In this document: positions 23,485 through 30,773 of the stretch, one piece after another
How the letters are laid out: each line of letters opens with the position of its first letter
Numbering within the stretch: the first letter of the stretch is position 1
DNA from: Rhodococcus sp. 4CII
Lineage (GTDB): Bacteria; Actinomycetota; Actinomycetes; Mycobacteriales; Mycobacteriaceae
DNA: 64,000 bases
Direction of reading: 5' to 3'
Assembly (NCBI RefSeq): GCF_014256275.1
Contig: NZ_JACCFE010000002.1
Coordinates: 1,922,001-1,986,000 of the forward strand
The notes under the pieces: model-generated
Seen by the model: only the letters and a program-made list of their open reading frames with translations
Told to the model about the DNA's origin: nothing
The model's database searches: none
Made by a program: the position numbers and the translations under genes

Positions 23485-24519
23485 CTACCTCCCCGGGATC
23501 TCGTCCTCGCCCCAGGGGCCGATCAGGACGCCTTCGGGCTCCGGCGGTAGTCCTCCCGCACCGTTGAAGGTGAGTGGCTGCAACGGTGCGGTGTTGACGT
23601 TGAGGGAGAAGATGTCGAAGCGGTTGTAGTGACCGATGATGTCGTGCATCTGCTTCGGAGCGATGCATCGTGACAGGTCGATCTCGCCGTAGACGATACC
23701 TTCCTTGTCGACGAGGGGTTCGGAGACCGGGCGTCCGTCGGGGCCGAAGATGCCCGACAAGGCGCTGCGCTCGCGCCGCAGCATCTGCGCCGCTTCCTCG
23801 TCGTCCCCGGCCACCAGGTCGATGATCTCCTGGGAAACGGTGGAGCACGAGACCACCGAGAACAATTTCCCCTCGAAGGCATGGGCCGCGGTACGGATGG
23901 CGATCGCGTCGGCCATGTCGTAGTCCTTGGGTGCGACGGGGAGGGAGATGTAGTTGGCGACGTGCACCAGCTCTCCCTGCGCCAGCAGCGCGAAACGGGC
24001 GAGTGTGTTGGTGTTTTCGCCGCACGCGAGGACTCCGAGCGGGCCGACCTCCGTTTGGTGCACGCGCAGTGTGGAGCCGTCCCCGTTCGTCCAGGTCAGC
24101 TTCTCCGCCCAGGTCGGCACGAGTTTGCGGTGGACGGCGATGACAGAGCCGTCCGGTCCGATGGTAACGACGCTGTTGTACAGGACTCCGAGGCTGTGCC
24201 GGCCGCGTTCGTTGACACCGATCACGACGGTCGTCTTGGTGGCCGCCGCCGCCGCACGCAGGGTGTCCAGATGGGGGCCGGGAATGTCGATCGCGGCCTT
24301 GTACAGCCGCTCGAACCACTCTCCTCCCTTGACCGGGTTCATCGTCCAGTTCCAGTACGGATAGCCCGGAACGAAGACCTCGGGGAAGGCAATCAGCGCG
24401 GCCCCCGCCGCGGCGGCCTCGTGGATGAGGCCGACCGCTTTGTCGACTGTCGCTGCGGGATCGAGATACACCGGGGAGGCCTGCACGGCGGCCGCGGTGA
24501 AACGCGGGAAGGTGTCCAT
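23485..24519 (-). CDS. Nitrilase (carbon-nitrogen hydrolase family)
   Basis: A 344-residue nitrilase-superfamily enzyme that would hydrolyse a nitrile to acid and ammonia. The catalytic triad is visible: Glu47 in IAFPEVFVPGYPYW, Lys132 in VHRKLVPTWAEK and Cys166 in LACGENTNTLARFALLAQGE. The CGEN context and length fit branch-1 nitrilases more than amidases. The ATG at 24519 shares one base with the TAA of the upstream fused oxygenase gene (TAATG), so the two are translationally coupled. Its role in an aromatic cluster may be release of an aryl- or indole-acetate from its nitrile, or hydrolysis of a pathway nitrile; the substrate is not known. Confidence 0.87.
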   Translation of the reverse strand: MDTFPRFTAAAVQASPVYLDPAATVDKAVGLIHEAAAAGAALIAFPEVFVPGYPYWNWTMNPVKGGEWFERLYKAAIDIPGPHLDTLRAAAAATKTTVVIGVNERGRHSLGVLYNSVVTIGPDGSVIAVHRKLVPTWAEKLTWTNGDGSTLRVHQTEVGPLGVLACGENTNTLARFALLAQGELVHVANYISLPVAPKDYDMADAIAIRTAAHAFEGKLFSVVSCSTVSQEIIDLVAGDDEEAAQMLRRERSALSGIFGPDGRPVSEPLVDKEGIVYGEIDLSRCIAPKQMHDIIGHYNRFDIFSLNVNTAPLQPLTFNGAGGLPPEPEGVLIGPWGEDEIPGR

Positions 24520-26951
24520 TAGCGCGCCGCCTCCGTCGCGGCGCCGACGACCGGACGCCACCGCTGGTGGATGTCTTGCGGCGTTTCGCCGTACAGGGCC
24601 AGCTGGGGCCGCGCTCGTCCGGCTGAGGTCGGCTTCGCCGATCCTGCGGCGTAGAGGGCCGGCCATTGTCCACCTGTTCCGCGGTATCCGATTTCGGCGG
24701 CGGCGTGCAAGGTCCAGGCCGGGTCGTGCAGGTGCGCCCGGCCGATCGCGATGAGGTCGGCGCGACCTGCAAGAAGGACCGAGTTGGCGTCGTCGTCGGA
24801 GGAGATGGCGCCGACCGCGACGGTGGGGATGCCGACATCGGCGCGGATGCGCTCGGCAAAGGGGGTCTGGTAGCCGCGGCCGTACTCGGGGCGTTCCTCG
24901 GCCACCACTTCACCGCTGGAGACGTCGATGGCGTCGACCCCGTGCTCGGCGAAGGCCCGCGCGATCGCGACGGCATCGTCGACGGTGGTGCCACCCGGGT
25001 GCCAGTCGACAGCCGAGATACGCACGAGCAGCGCCTTGCCCTTCGGCCAGGTCGCCCGGACGGCGTCGATGACCTGCAACGGGAAGCGGAGGCGGTTGCG
25101 CAGGCTTCCGCCGAAGTCGTCGGTGCGCTGGTTCGTCAGGGGCGAGAGGAAGGTCGAGAGCAAGAATCCGTGCCCGGCCTGAATTTCGAGGACATCGAAT
25201 CCGGCGGTGTCGGCGGCCCGTGCGGCCCGCGCGAAGTCCTCGGCGATGCCGTTCAGCTCGGAAGGGTCGAGCTCGCGCGGAGCGGGGAGGTCACCGAACG
25301 CGATCGCGGACGGGCCGACGGTCTCCCAGCCGTTGTCGCCGAGGGAAGTACCGAGGGTTCCGGCGGTGGGGACGGTGGTCGCGCCCTTGCGTCCGGAATG
25401 ATTGAGCTGGACGCCGATGGCCGCGGTGGTCTGGTTGTGGACCAGATTGGTGATCCGGCGGTAGGCGAAGACCTGTTCGGGGGTGTACAGCCCGGCGCAC
25501 GAGGGGGTGACGCGTCCGGCAGGGCTGACGGCGGTCATGCCGGTCATCACCAGGCCGGCTCCGCCGAGTGCCGCGCCCCCCAGACGGACGAGTTCGGCGT
25601 CGCCGACCATCCCGTCCGCGGCGGAGTAGGTGGTCACGGGAGCAGCGACGATGCGGTTCTTCAGCCGCGTGTTCGCGATCCGGTAGGGCTCGAACATCGG
25701 GCGGGGCGCCTGCTCGGTGGCTTCCCACGCCTGCGCGCGGTGGTACCAGTCGTTGAGGGCGTCGATGTATGCCGGATCGCGGTCACGCAGGTTGTCGTAG
25801 GTGACGCGGCGGCTGCGGGTGAGCAGGTTGAAGCCGAACTGCGGCGGTTCCTGACCGACGGAGTGCTCGATCGACTCGAACCATTCCAGGCTCGCTTGCG
25901 CCGCGCGCTGGGTGGATTCGACGACCGGGCGGCGTTCCTGCTCGTAGCGGAGCAGGGCCTGGTCGACATCTCGGTCGTCGACGGTAAGGCTCGCCGCGAG
26001 GGCAAGGGAGTCCTCCATGGCGAGCTTGGTTCCCGAGCCGATGGAGAAGTGCGCGGTGTGGGCGGCATCGCCGAGCAGGACGATGTTGCCGTCGCGCCAG
26101 GACATGTTGCGGACCGTGGTGAACTGGATCCAGCGGGAGTTGTTGGTCAGCAGTTGGTGTCCCTCGAGGTGCTCGCTGAGCAGGCCGGCGCACAACTCGA
26201 CACTCTTCGTGTCGCTCTGCCCGAGGGCAATTTCTTCCGCAGCGAAGATATCGAACCCTGCGTTGCGCCAGGTCTTCTCGTTCATTTCGACGATGAAGGT
26301 GCTGCGTTCGCTGCTGAACGGGTAGGCGTGCACCTGGATCGGCCCGAACTGGGTCTCGGCGACGATGAAGGTGAACGCGTCGAAGATCTTGTCGGTGGCC
26401 AGCCACATGTAGCGGCAGTTCCGGACGTCGAGGTCGGGACGATATGAGTCGGGCCGCGACTTGCGGGTGACGGAGTTGACTCCGTCGGCCGCCACTACGA
26501 GGTCGTGGGTGACCGCAAGCTCCTCCGCAGGCGGAGCAACGGTTTCGTAGCGCACGTCGATACCGAGCTGAGCACAACGGTTTTGCAGGATGTTGAGGAG
26601 GGTCCGTCGCTCGATGGCGGCGAAGCCGTGCCCGCCGGAGGTGAGCACCTCACCGCGGTAGTGGATGTCGATATCGGACCACCGGGCGAATTGTGATTCC
26701 ATTTCCGCGAAGATCGACGGATCGGCCGCGGTGATTCCGTCGAGGGTCTCGTCGGAGAAGACGACGCCGAAGCCGAAGGTGGTATCGGCTGCGTTGCGTT
26801 CGAATACCGTGATCTCCCGTCGCGGGTCGAGTTGCTTGGCGAGAGCGGCGAAGTACAGCCCGCCCGGTCCGCCTCCGATGACCGCGATCTTCAATGACGG
26901 CAGGCCGTCGGCTACGCGCGCTGAACGCACTGTTGTTTCTTGACTGGTCAC
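24519..26951 (-). CDS. Fused FAD monooxygenase / NADH:flavin oxidoreductase acting on an aryl-CoA (salicylyl-CoA 5-hydroxylase or 2-aminobenzoyl-CoA monooxygenase/reductase type)
   Basis: An 810-residue fusion. The N-terminal part (about 20-390) is a class A flavoprotein hydroxylase: GGGPGG turn at 26-31, DLVVAADGVNSVTR, and NIVLLGDAAHTAHFSIGSG. The C-terminal part (about 400-790) is an Old-Yellow-Enzyme barrel: NRIVAAPVTTYSAADGMVGD, GVQLNHSGRKG, LEIQAGHGFLLSTFLSPLTN and a terminal SVLLAGRADLIAIGRAHLHD. This architecture is known for enzymes hydroxylating salicylyl-CoA or 2-aminobenzoyl-CoA at C5. GTG 26951 overlaps the thioesterase stop (GTGA). With a thioesterase upstream and a gentisate-type dioxygenase divergent, gentisyl-CoA or 5-hydroxyanthraniloyl-CoA is the likely product. 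Confidence 0.88.
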   Translation of the reverse strand: MTSQETTVRSARVADGLPSLKIAVIGGGPGGLYFAALAKQLDPRREITVFERNAADTTFGFGVVFSDETLDGITAADPSIFAEMESQFARWSDIDIHYRGEVLTSGGHGFAAIERRTLLNILQNRCAQLGIDVRYETVAPPAEELAVTHDLVVAADGVNSVTRKSRPDSYRPDLDVRNCRYMWLATDKIFDAFTFIVAETQFGPIQVHAYPFSSERSTFIVEMNEKTWRNAGFDIFAAEEIALGQSDTKSVELCAGLLSEHLEGHQLLTNNSRWIQFTTVRNMSWRDGNIVLLGDAAHTAHFSIGSGTKLAMEDSLALAASLTVDDRDVDQALLRYEQERRPVVESTQRAAQASLEWFESIEHSVGQEPPQFGFNLLTRSRRVTYDNLRDRDPAYIDALNDWYHRAQAWEATEQAPRPMFEPYRIANTRLKNRIVAAPVTTYSAADGMVGDAELVRLGGAALGGAGLVMTGMTAVSPAGRVTPSCAGLYTPEQVFAYRRITNLVHNQTTAAIGVQLNHSGRKGATTVPTAGTLGTSLGDNGWETVGPSAIAFGDLPAPRELDPSELNGIAEDFARAARAADTAGFDVLEIQAGHGFLLSTFLSPLTNQRTDDFGGSLRNRLRFPLQVIDAVRATWPKGKALLVRISAVDWHPGGTTVDDAVAIARAFAEHGVDAIDVSSGEVVAEERPEYGRGYQTPFAERIRADVGIPTVAVGAISSDDDANSVLLAGRADLIAIGRAHLHDPAWTLHAAAEIGYRGTGGQWPALYAAGSAKPTSAGRARPQLALYGETPQDIHQRWRPVVGAATEAAR

Positions 26952-27358
26952 TGGGTCACCACTGCTTCCTGGGCACCGATCGTGCCGAATGCGTCGATTA
27001 CGGGTTGCGGCCACGGCGTCGATGTCGGCGACTCGGGTGTGGCGTGGGCGACGATGAGAGTTCCCTCTGCTGCGACGCCCTCCTTGCCTCGGACCTCGAA
27101 GATGTAGGTGAGAGAGGTGTTACCCAGGCGTGCGACCTTCAGGGTCACTGTGACGGTTTCGCCGAACCACAGCCGCGACCGGTAGTTGATCTCGTGGCGG
27201 ACGCGGGGGGTCTGCCCGAAAAGCCACGCCAGATCGTGCTCGCGCAGCAGCGTCGCCTCAGCGGCTTCTACGAACCGCACGATGCACGAATGATGTTGGT
27301 GGCCAGCAGCATCGGTGTCATACCACTCCACCGTCCGCTCGATCGTCACTTCTGCCAT
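26948..27358 (-). CDS. 4-hydroxybenzoyl-CoA-type (4HBT) thioesterase
   Basis: A 136-residue hotdog-fold acyl-CoA thioesterase. The active-site motif EWYDTDAAGHQHH is the 4HBT signature with catalytic Asp; the central helix is IVRFVEAAEATLLREHDL. ATG 27358 was preferred to one at 27379 because the longer form lacks a ribosome binding site. It is first in a coupled minus-strand operon with the fused aryl-CoA hydroxylase and nitrilase, and would release free gentisate or 5-hydroxyanthranilate from CoA. Its promoter shares an operator with the divergent dioxygenase. Confidence 0.85.
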   Translation of the reverse strand: MAEVTIERTVEWYDTDAAGHQHHSCIVRFVEAAEATLLREHDLAWLFGQTPRVRHEINYRSRLWFGETVTVTLKVARLGNTSLTYIFEVRGKEGVAAEGTLIVAHATPESPTSTPWPQPVIDAFGTIGAQEAVVTQ

Positions 27359-27397
27359 CTCTCTCGAACCGCCTTTCATCGAAGTCGATGATCGAAC

Positions 27398-27439
27398 TTT
27401 ATAGCGCTCTTGTGACGATCGTCAAGGTAGGTGTATATT
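27398..27439. promoter_or_regulatory. Divergent promoter pair with central operator TGACGATCGTCA
   Basis: Plus strand: -35 TTGTGA (27410-27415), 18-bp spacer, -10 TATATT (27434-27439), leading to the dioxygenase. Minus strand: -35 TTGACG (27425-27420), 16-bp spacer, -10 TATAAA (27403-27398), leading to the thioesterase. The perfect palindrome TGACGATCGTCA (27413-27424) overlaps both -35 boxes, so one bound protein would control both directions. Confidence 0.7.
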
Positions 27440-27557
27440 CGGATTTGCGGCGGGACGGCGAAGGGCTTGCACAGGGCGATCGACATCCACGCGGGCTGAT
27501 CGGCCACACGCGCCCAACGCCATACACATGCATCGCCGACGAAAGGGAGGAACACAC

Positions 27558-28670
27558 ATGTCGCTCAGTGACGACGTTCTCGGTCGGGCTCGGGTCAAGG
27601 ACACCGAGGCCTTGGAAGCGTTCTATGACGAACTCGGCAAGCGCGACACCGTGGCGCTATGGACCGTGGCAAACAAGATCGAGCCGTGGTTCCCGCAGCC
27701 GGCCTCCGTGCCCATCCGATGGCGCTACGAGGACATCCGCCCATTCGTCATCGAATCGCTCGGTCTCGTCAAACCGGAGGACGCCGGTCGTCGGGTCGTG
27801 GCCCTGGTCAATCCCGAGCGTAAAGACCACACCGCGGCGGTCGGTCTGCTGTACACCGGTCTGCAGGGAATGGGCCCCGGCGAATCCATGACCGCCCACC
27901 GGCACATGGCGGCCGCGCTGCGCTTCGTCGTCGAGGGCCAGGGCGCGTGGACGGTGGTAGACGGCCAGAAGCTGAAGGTCGGCCCCCGCGACTTCGCCAT
28001 CACCCCGAGCTTCACCTGGCACGAACACGGCAACGAAGACTCCGACGAACCGGTCATCTGGCAGGACGGACTCGACATCCCCCTGGTCAACGCCCTCGAT
28101 GCCGGCTTCTACGAAGTCCACCCCCACCACTACCAAGAGCAGGGCGCGGTGATCAATTCGTCGCTGCTGACCTACGGCGCCGGCCAACTGCGCCCCGTGG
28201 GCTTCGAGGACGGATGGACAAAGCCCTACTCTCCGCTCTTCGCCTACCCGTGGGAGCCGACCTACGACGCCCTGCAGAACGCGGCAAAGGCCTCGGAAGG
28301 ATCGCCGCACGACGGCATCCTGCTCGAGTACTCGAACCCGCGCACCGGCGGATCGGTGATGCCCACGCTCAGCGCCCACATCCAGTTGCTGCGAGCCGAC
28401 CAGCAGACCCGTGCCCACCGGCACACCGGATCTGTCGTGTACAACGTCGCCAAGGGCGAAGGTTACTCGGTCATCGCGGGCCGACGCTTCGACTGGAAGC
28501 AGGGCGACATCTTCGTCGTGCCCTCGTGGGCGTGGCATGAGCACGCCAACGTCAGCGCCAGCGACGACGCGGTCCTGTTCTCGTTCAACGACTTCCCTGT
28601 GATGCGCTCCCTGGCCTTCTGGCGCGAGGAGGCATACCTGGAAAACGACGGCCACCAGCCGATCCAGTGA
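27558..28670 (+). CDS. Gentisate 1,2-dioxygenase family ring-cleavage enzyme
   Basis: A 370-residue bicupin. The first cupin has His114 and His116 in MTAHRHMAAALRF and a third His in SFTWHEHGNE (155 or 157), the usual Fe(II) ligands; the second cupin repeats TRAHRHTGSVVYNVAKGEGY and SWAWHEHAN. Length and motifs fit gentisate 1,2-dioxygenase, which opens gentisate to maleylpyruvate; the same family includes 5-hydroxyanthranilate and salicylate dioxygenases, so specificity is not certain. ATG 27558 follows GGGAGG. It heads a three-gene plus-strand operon with an FAA hydrolase and a maleate isomerase and is divergent from the aryl-CoA hydroxylase operon. Confidence 0.87.
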   Translation: MSLSDDVLGRARVKDTEALEAFYDELGKRDTVALWTVANKIEPWFPQPASVPIRWRYEDIRPFVIESLGLVKPEDAGRRVVALVNPERKDHTAAVGLLYTGLQGMGPGESMTAHRHMAAALRFVVEGQGAWTVVDGQKLKVGPRDFAITPSFTWHEHGNEDSDEPVIWQDGLDIPLVNALDAGFYEVHPHHYQEQGAVINSSLLTYGAGQLRPVGFEDGWTKPYSPLFAYPWEPTYDALQNAAKASEGSPHDGILLEYSNPRTGGSVMPTLSAHIQLLRADQQTRAHRHTGSVVYNVAKGEGYSVIAGRRFDWKQGDIFVVPSWAWHEHANVSASDDAVLFSFNDFPVMRSLAFWREEAYLENDGHQPIQ

Positions 28671-28716
28671 TCAGCCCGAAAACCCCCACCACCATCCCTG
28701 CGAAAAAGGACCATTC

Positions 28717-29613
28717 ATGATTCTTCTGACCTTCTCCACCCGCGACGGCGCCCGCCGGCTCGGCGTCCAGCGCGATGAAACCGTCATCGATGTCGCCGCC
28801 CTCGCGCGGAACGCCGGTTCCGAGGTGCCCGCCGATCTGGCGACCCTGATCGGCCAGGGCAGTGCGGGTCTGGCCGCACTGACCGCGCTGGTAGCCGGTG
28901 ACGAGGCGCAGCAGTTCAGCCTCCCCGTCTCGGAGGTCACCGTGCACGCCCCCCTGCGGCCGGGCAAGATCATCGGCGTAGGACTCAACTACACCGAGCA
29001 CGTCGCCGAGTCGGCGCGCACCCTCGATACCGACAAGGAACTTCCTCAGCGGCCTGTGCTGTTCAGCAAGCCCGGCACCGCCGTCGTCGGTCCCGGCGAG
29101 CCGATCCTCCACAACGCCGACCTCACCAATCAGCTCGACTGGGAATGCGAGGTGGCCGTGGTCATAGGCCGCACCGCAAAGAATGTGTCGGCGGCCGACG
29201 CACTCGACTACGTCTTCGGCTACAGCATCATCAACGACATCAGCGCCCGCGACCAGCGCCGCGGCGGACAGTGGTTCTACTCCAAGGGCCAGGATTCGTA
29301 CGCCCCGTTCGGGCCTGTGGTCCGTACCGCCGACGACGTTCTCGACCCGCACGCACTGGACCTGTCCCTGCGCGTCAACGGCGAAGTCAAGCAAAAGTCG
29401 AACAGCCGCTACATGCTGTTCGAGATCCCCGAACTGATCGAGGACATCACCTCCGGAATGACCCTCGAACCCGGTGATGTGATCGCCACCGGATCCCCCG
29501 CCGGTGTCGGTGCCAGCTTCGTTCCACAGCAGTTCCTCACCCCTGGTGACATTGTCGAATGCACCGTGGAGTCCATCGGGACATTGAGCAATCCGGTCAT
29601 CGATGCACGCTGA
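28717..29613 (+). CDS. FAA-family hydrolase, probable maleylpyruvate (or fumarylpyruvate) hydrolase
   Basis: A 298-residue fumarylacetoacetate-hydrolase-family enzyme. The core covers about 75-295: GKIIGVGLNYTEHVAES, PVLFSKPGTAVVGPGEPI, metal ligands in LDWECEVAVVIGR, GYSIINDISARDQ, and DVIATGSPAGVGASFVPQQF. It lies 46 bp after the dioxygenase gene and 27 bp before the maleate isomerase gene. Because the next gene acts on maleate and no maleylpyruvate isomerase is present nearby, direct hydrolysis of maleylpyruvate to maleate and pyruvate is the most economical reading; the family alone does not distinguish the cis and trans substrates. Confidence 0.83.
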   Translation: MILLTFSTRDGARRLGVQRDETVIDVAALARNAGSEVPADLATLIGQGSAGLAALTALVAGDEAQQFSLPVSEVTVHAPLRPGKIIGVGLNYTEHVAESARTLDTDKELPQRPVLFSKPGTAVVGPGEPILHNADLTNQLDWECEVAVVIGRTAKNVSAADALDYVFGYSIINDISARDQRRGGQWFYSKGQDSYAPFGPVVRTADDVLDPHALDLSLRVNGEVKQKSNSRYMLFEIPELIEDITSGMTLEPGDVIATGSPAGVGASFVPQQFLTPGDIVECTVESIGTLSNPVIDAR

Positions 29614-29640
29614 CACCTGTCCGATCAGAAGGGAAGCCAG

Positions 29641-30438
29641 ATGAGCCACCGCTCGTACCGTATCGGCCAGATCGTGCCGAGCTCCAACGTCACGATGGAA
29701 ACGGAAATCCCCGCACTGTTCCGCGCCCGGGAAACGGTCGCCCCCGAGCGATTCACCTTCCACTCCAGCCGCATGCGGATGAAGGAGGTGACCAAGGAAG
29801 AACTCGAGGCAATGGACGCCGACTCGACCCGGTGCGCCGCCGAATTGTCCGATGCCCGAGTCGATGTCCTCGGCTACGCGTGCCTGGTCGCCATCATGAG
29901 TATGGGCAAGGGGTATCACTGCGTTTCCGAACAGAAGCTCAGTCGCATCACGCTCGACAACGGCGCCCCCGCTCCCGTGGTCACCAGTGCCGGCGCCCTG
30001 GTCTCAGCCTTGGAGGTGCTGGAAGCGAAGAAGATCGCGCTGGTGGCGCCCTACCTGAAGCCGCTCACCAAGCTCGTCGTCGAATACATCGAGGACCAGG
30101 GCATCGACGTCGGTGACTACCGGGCACTCGAGATTCCCAACAACCTCGATGTGGCCGCCCACGATCCGCGCAACCTGGTGGGGATCGCGAAGCAACTCGA
30201 CTACCAGGACGCCGATGTCATCGTGCTCTCCGCCTGTGTCCAGATGCCGTCGCTGCAGTCGATCGAAATCGTCGAGAACGAACTCGGCAAGCCGGTGATC
30301 TCTGCCGCAGTCTCCACCGCGCATCAACTGATGCGGGCACTGGATCTGCCGGCGATCGCTCCCGGCGCCGGGACGTTGCTGTCGGGAAAATACGCCCACG
30401 CTCCGTTCACCCCGAGCCTGCCGATCGCCGTGAAGTGA
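29641..30438 (+). CDS. Maleate cis-trans isomerase (Asp/Glu racemase superfamily)
   Basis: A 265-residue protein of the maleate isomerase / arylmalonate decarboxylase group. The two catalytic cysteines expected in maleate isomerases are present: Cys81 in VLGYACLVAIMSMG and Cys199 in DVIVLSACVQMPSL. The N-terminal RIGQIVPSSNVTMETEIPAL is typical. It would convert maleate to fumarate for the citric-acid cycle. It is last in the ring-cleavage operon and is followed by two strong hairpins. A good ribosome binding site (GAAGG) precedes ATG 29641. Confidence 0.87.
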   Translation: MSHRSYRIGQIVPSSNVTMETEIPALFRARETVAPERFTFHSSRMRMKEVTKEELEAMDADSTRCAAELSDARVDVLGYACLVAIMSMGKGYHCVSEQKLSRITLDNGAPAPVVTSAGALVSALEVLEAKKIALVAPYLKPLTKLVVEYIEDQGIDVGDYRALEIPNNLDVAAHDPRNLVGIAKQLDYQDADVIVLSACVQMPSLQSIEIVENELGKPVISAAVSTAHQLMRALDLPAIAPGAGTLLSGKYAHAPFTPSLPIAVK

Positions 30439-30463
30439 TCCTTCCAGCCTTGGGCGCAGTGTG

Positions 30464-30504
30464 ACCGTGTGGGCCTCGGCGCGATCCGCCGGGGCCTACA
30501 CGGT
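30464..30504 (+). terminator. Terminator hairpin after the ring-cleavage operon
   Basis: ACCGTGT (30464-30470) pairs with ACACGGT (30498-30504); GGCC and GGC/GCC segments inside extend the stem with small bulges. It lies 26 bp past the maleate isomerase stop. Confidence 0.7.
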
Positions 30505-30526
30505 TCGACGAGATGTCCGATCACAC

Positions 30527-30585
30527 CCCGTGATCGGACCCGCCGCGGTGGATGCTCCGGGCACCGCGGCGGGTCCGATCACGGG
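30527..30585. terminator. Perfect 24-bp inverted repeat, strong hairpin
   Basis: Bases 30527-30550 are the exact reverse complement of 30562-30585, with an 11-base loop. There is no T tract. It sits between the ring-cleavage operon and the kinase gene and probably insulates them. Confidence 0.75.
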
Positions 30586-30773
30586 CCCGAATAGCCGAGG
30601 ATCAACAGGGTGCCAATGCCGCCGCGCGGGTGTGATACTGGGTCAGAGGTGGTGAGATGCGCGAGGCCACGATAGATCGGAGTTCGAGACGTGGCGGCAC
30701 CGGGCTGCACCGGTGGTGGCCTGTATGGCCTGACCTGGATTGCCCGGACCGAGTTCGCTGAAGGTGCGAACTG

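Noticed and set aside
23485..24519. Cyanide hydratase or amidase instead of nitrilase
   Set aside because: The CGEN motif and length fit nitrilase better, though substrate class cannot be settled from sequence.
24666..26447. 593-codon plus-strand frame opposite the fused hydroxylase
   Set aside because: Composition is a Gly/Val/Asp shadow; the minus strand encodes two well-defined flavin domains.
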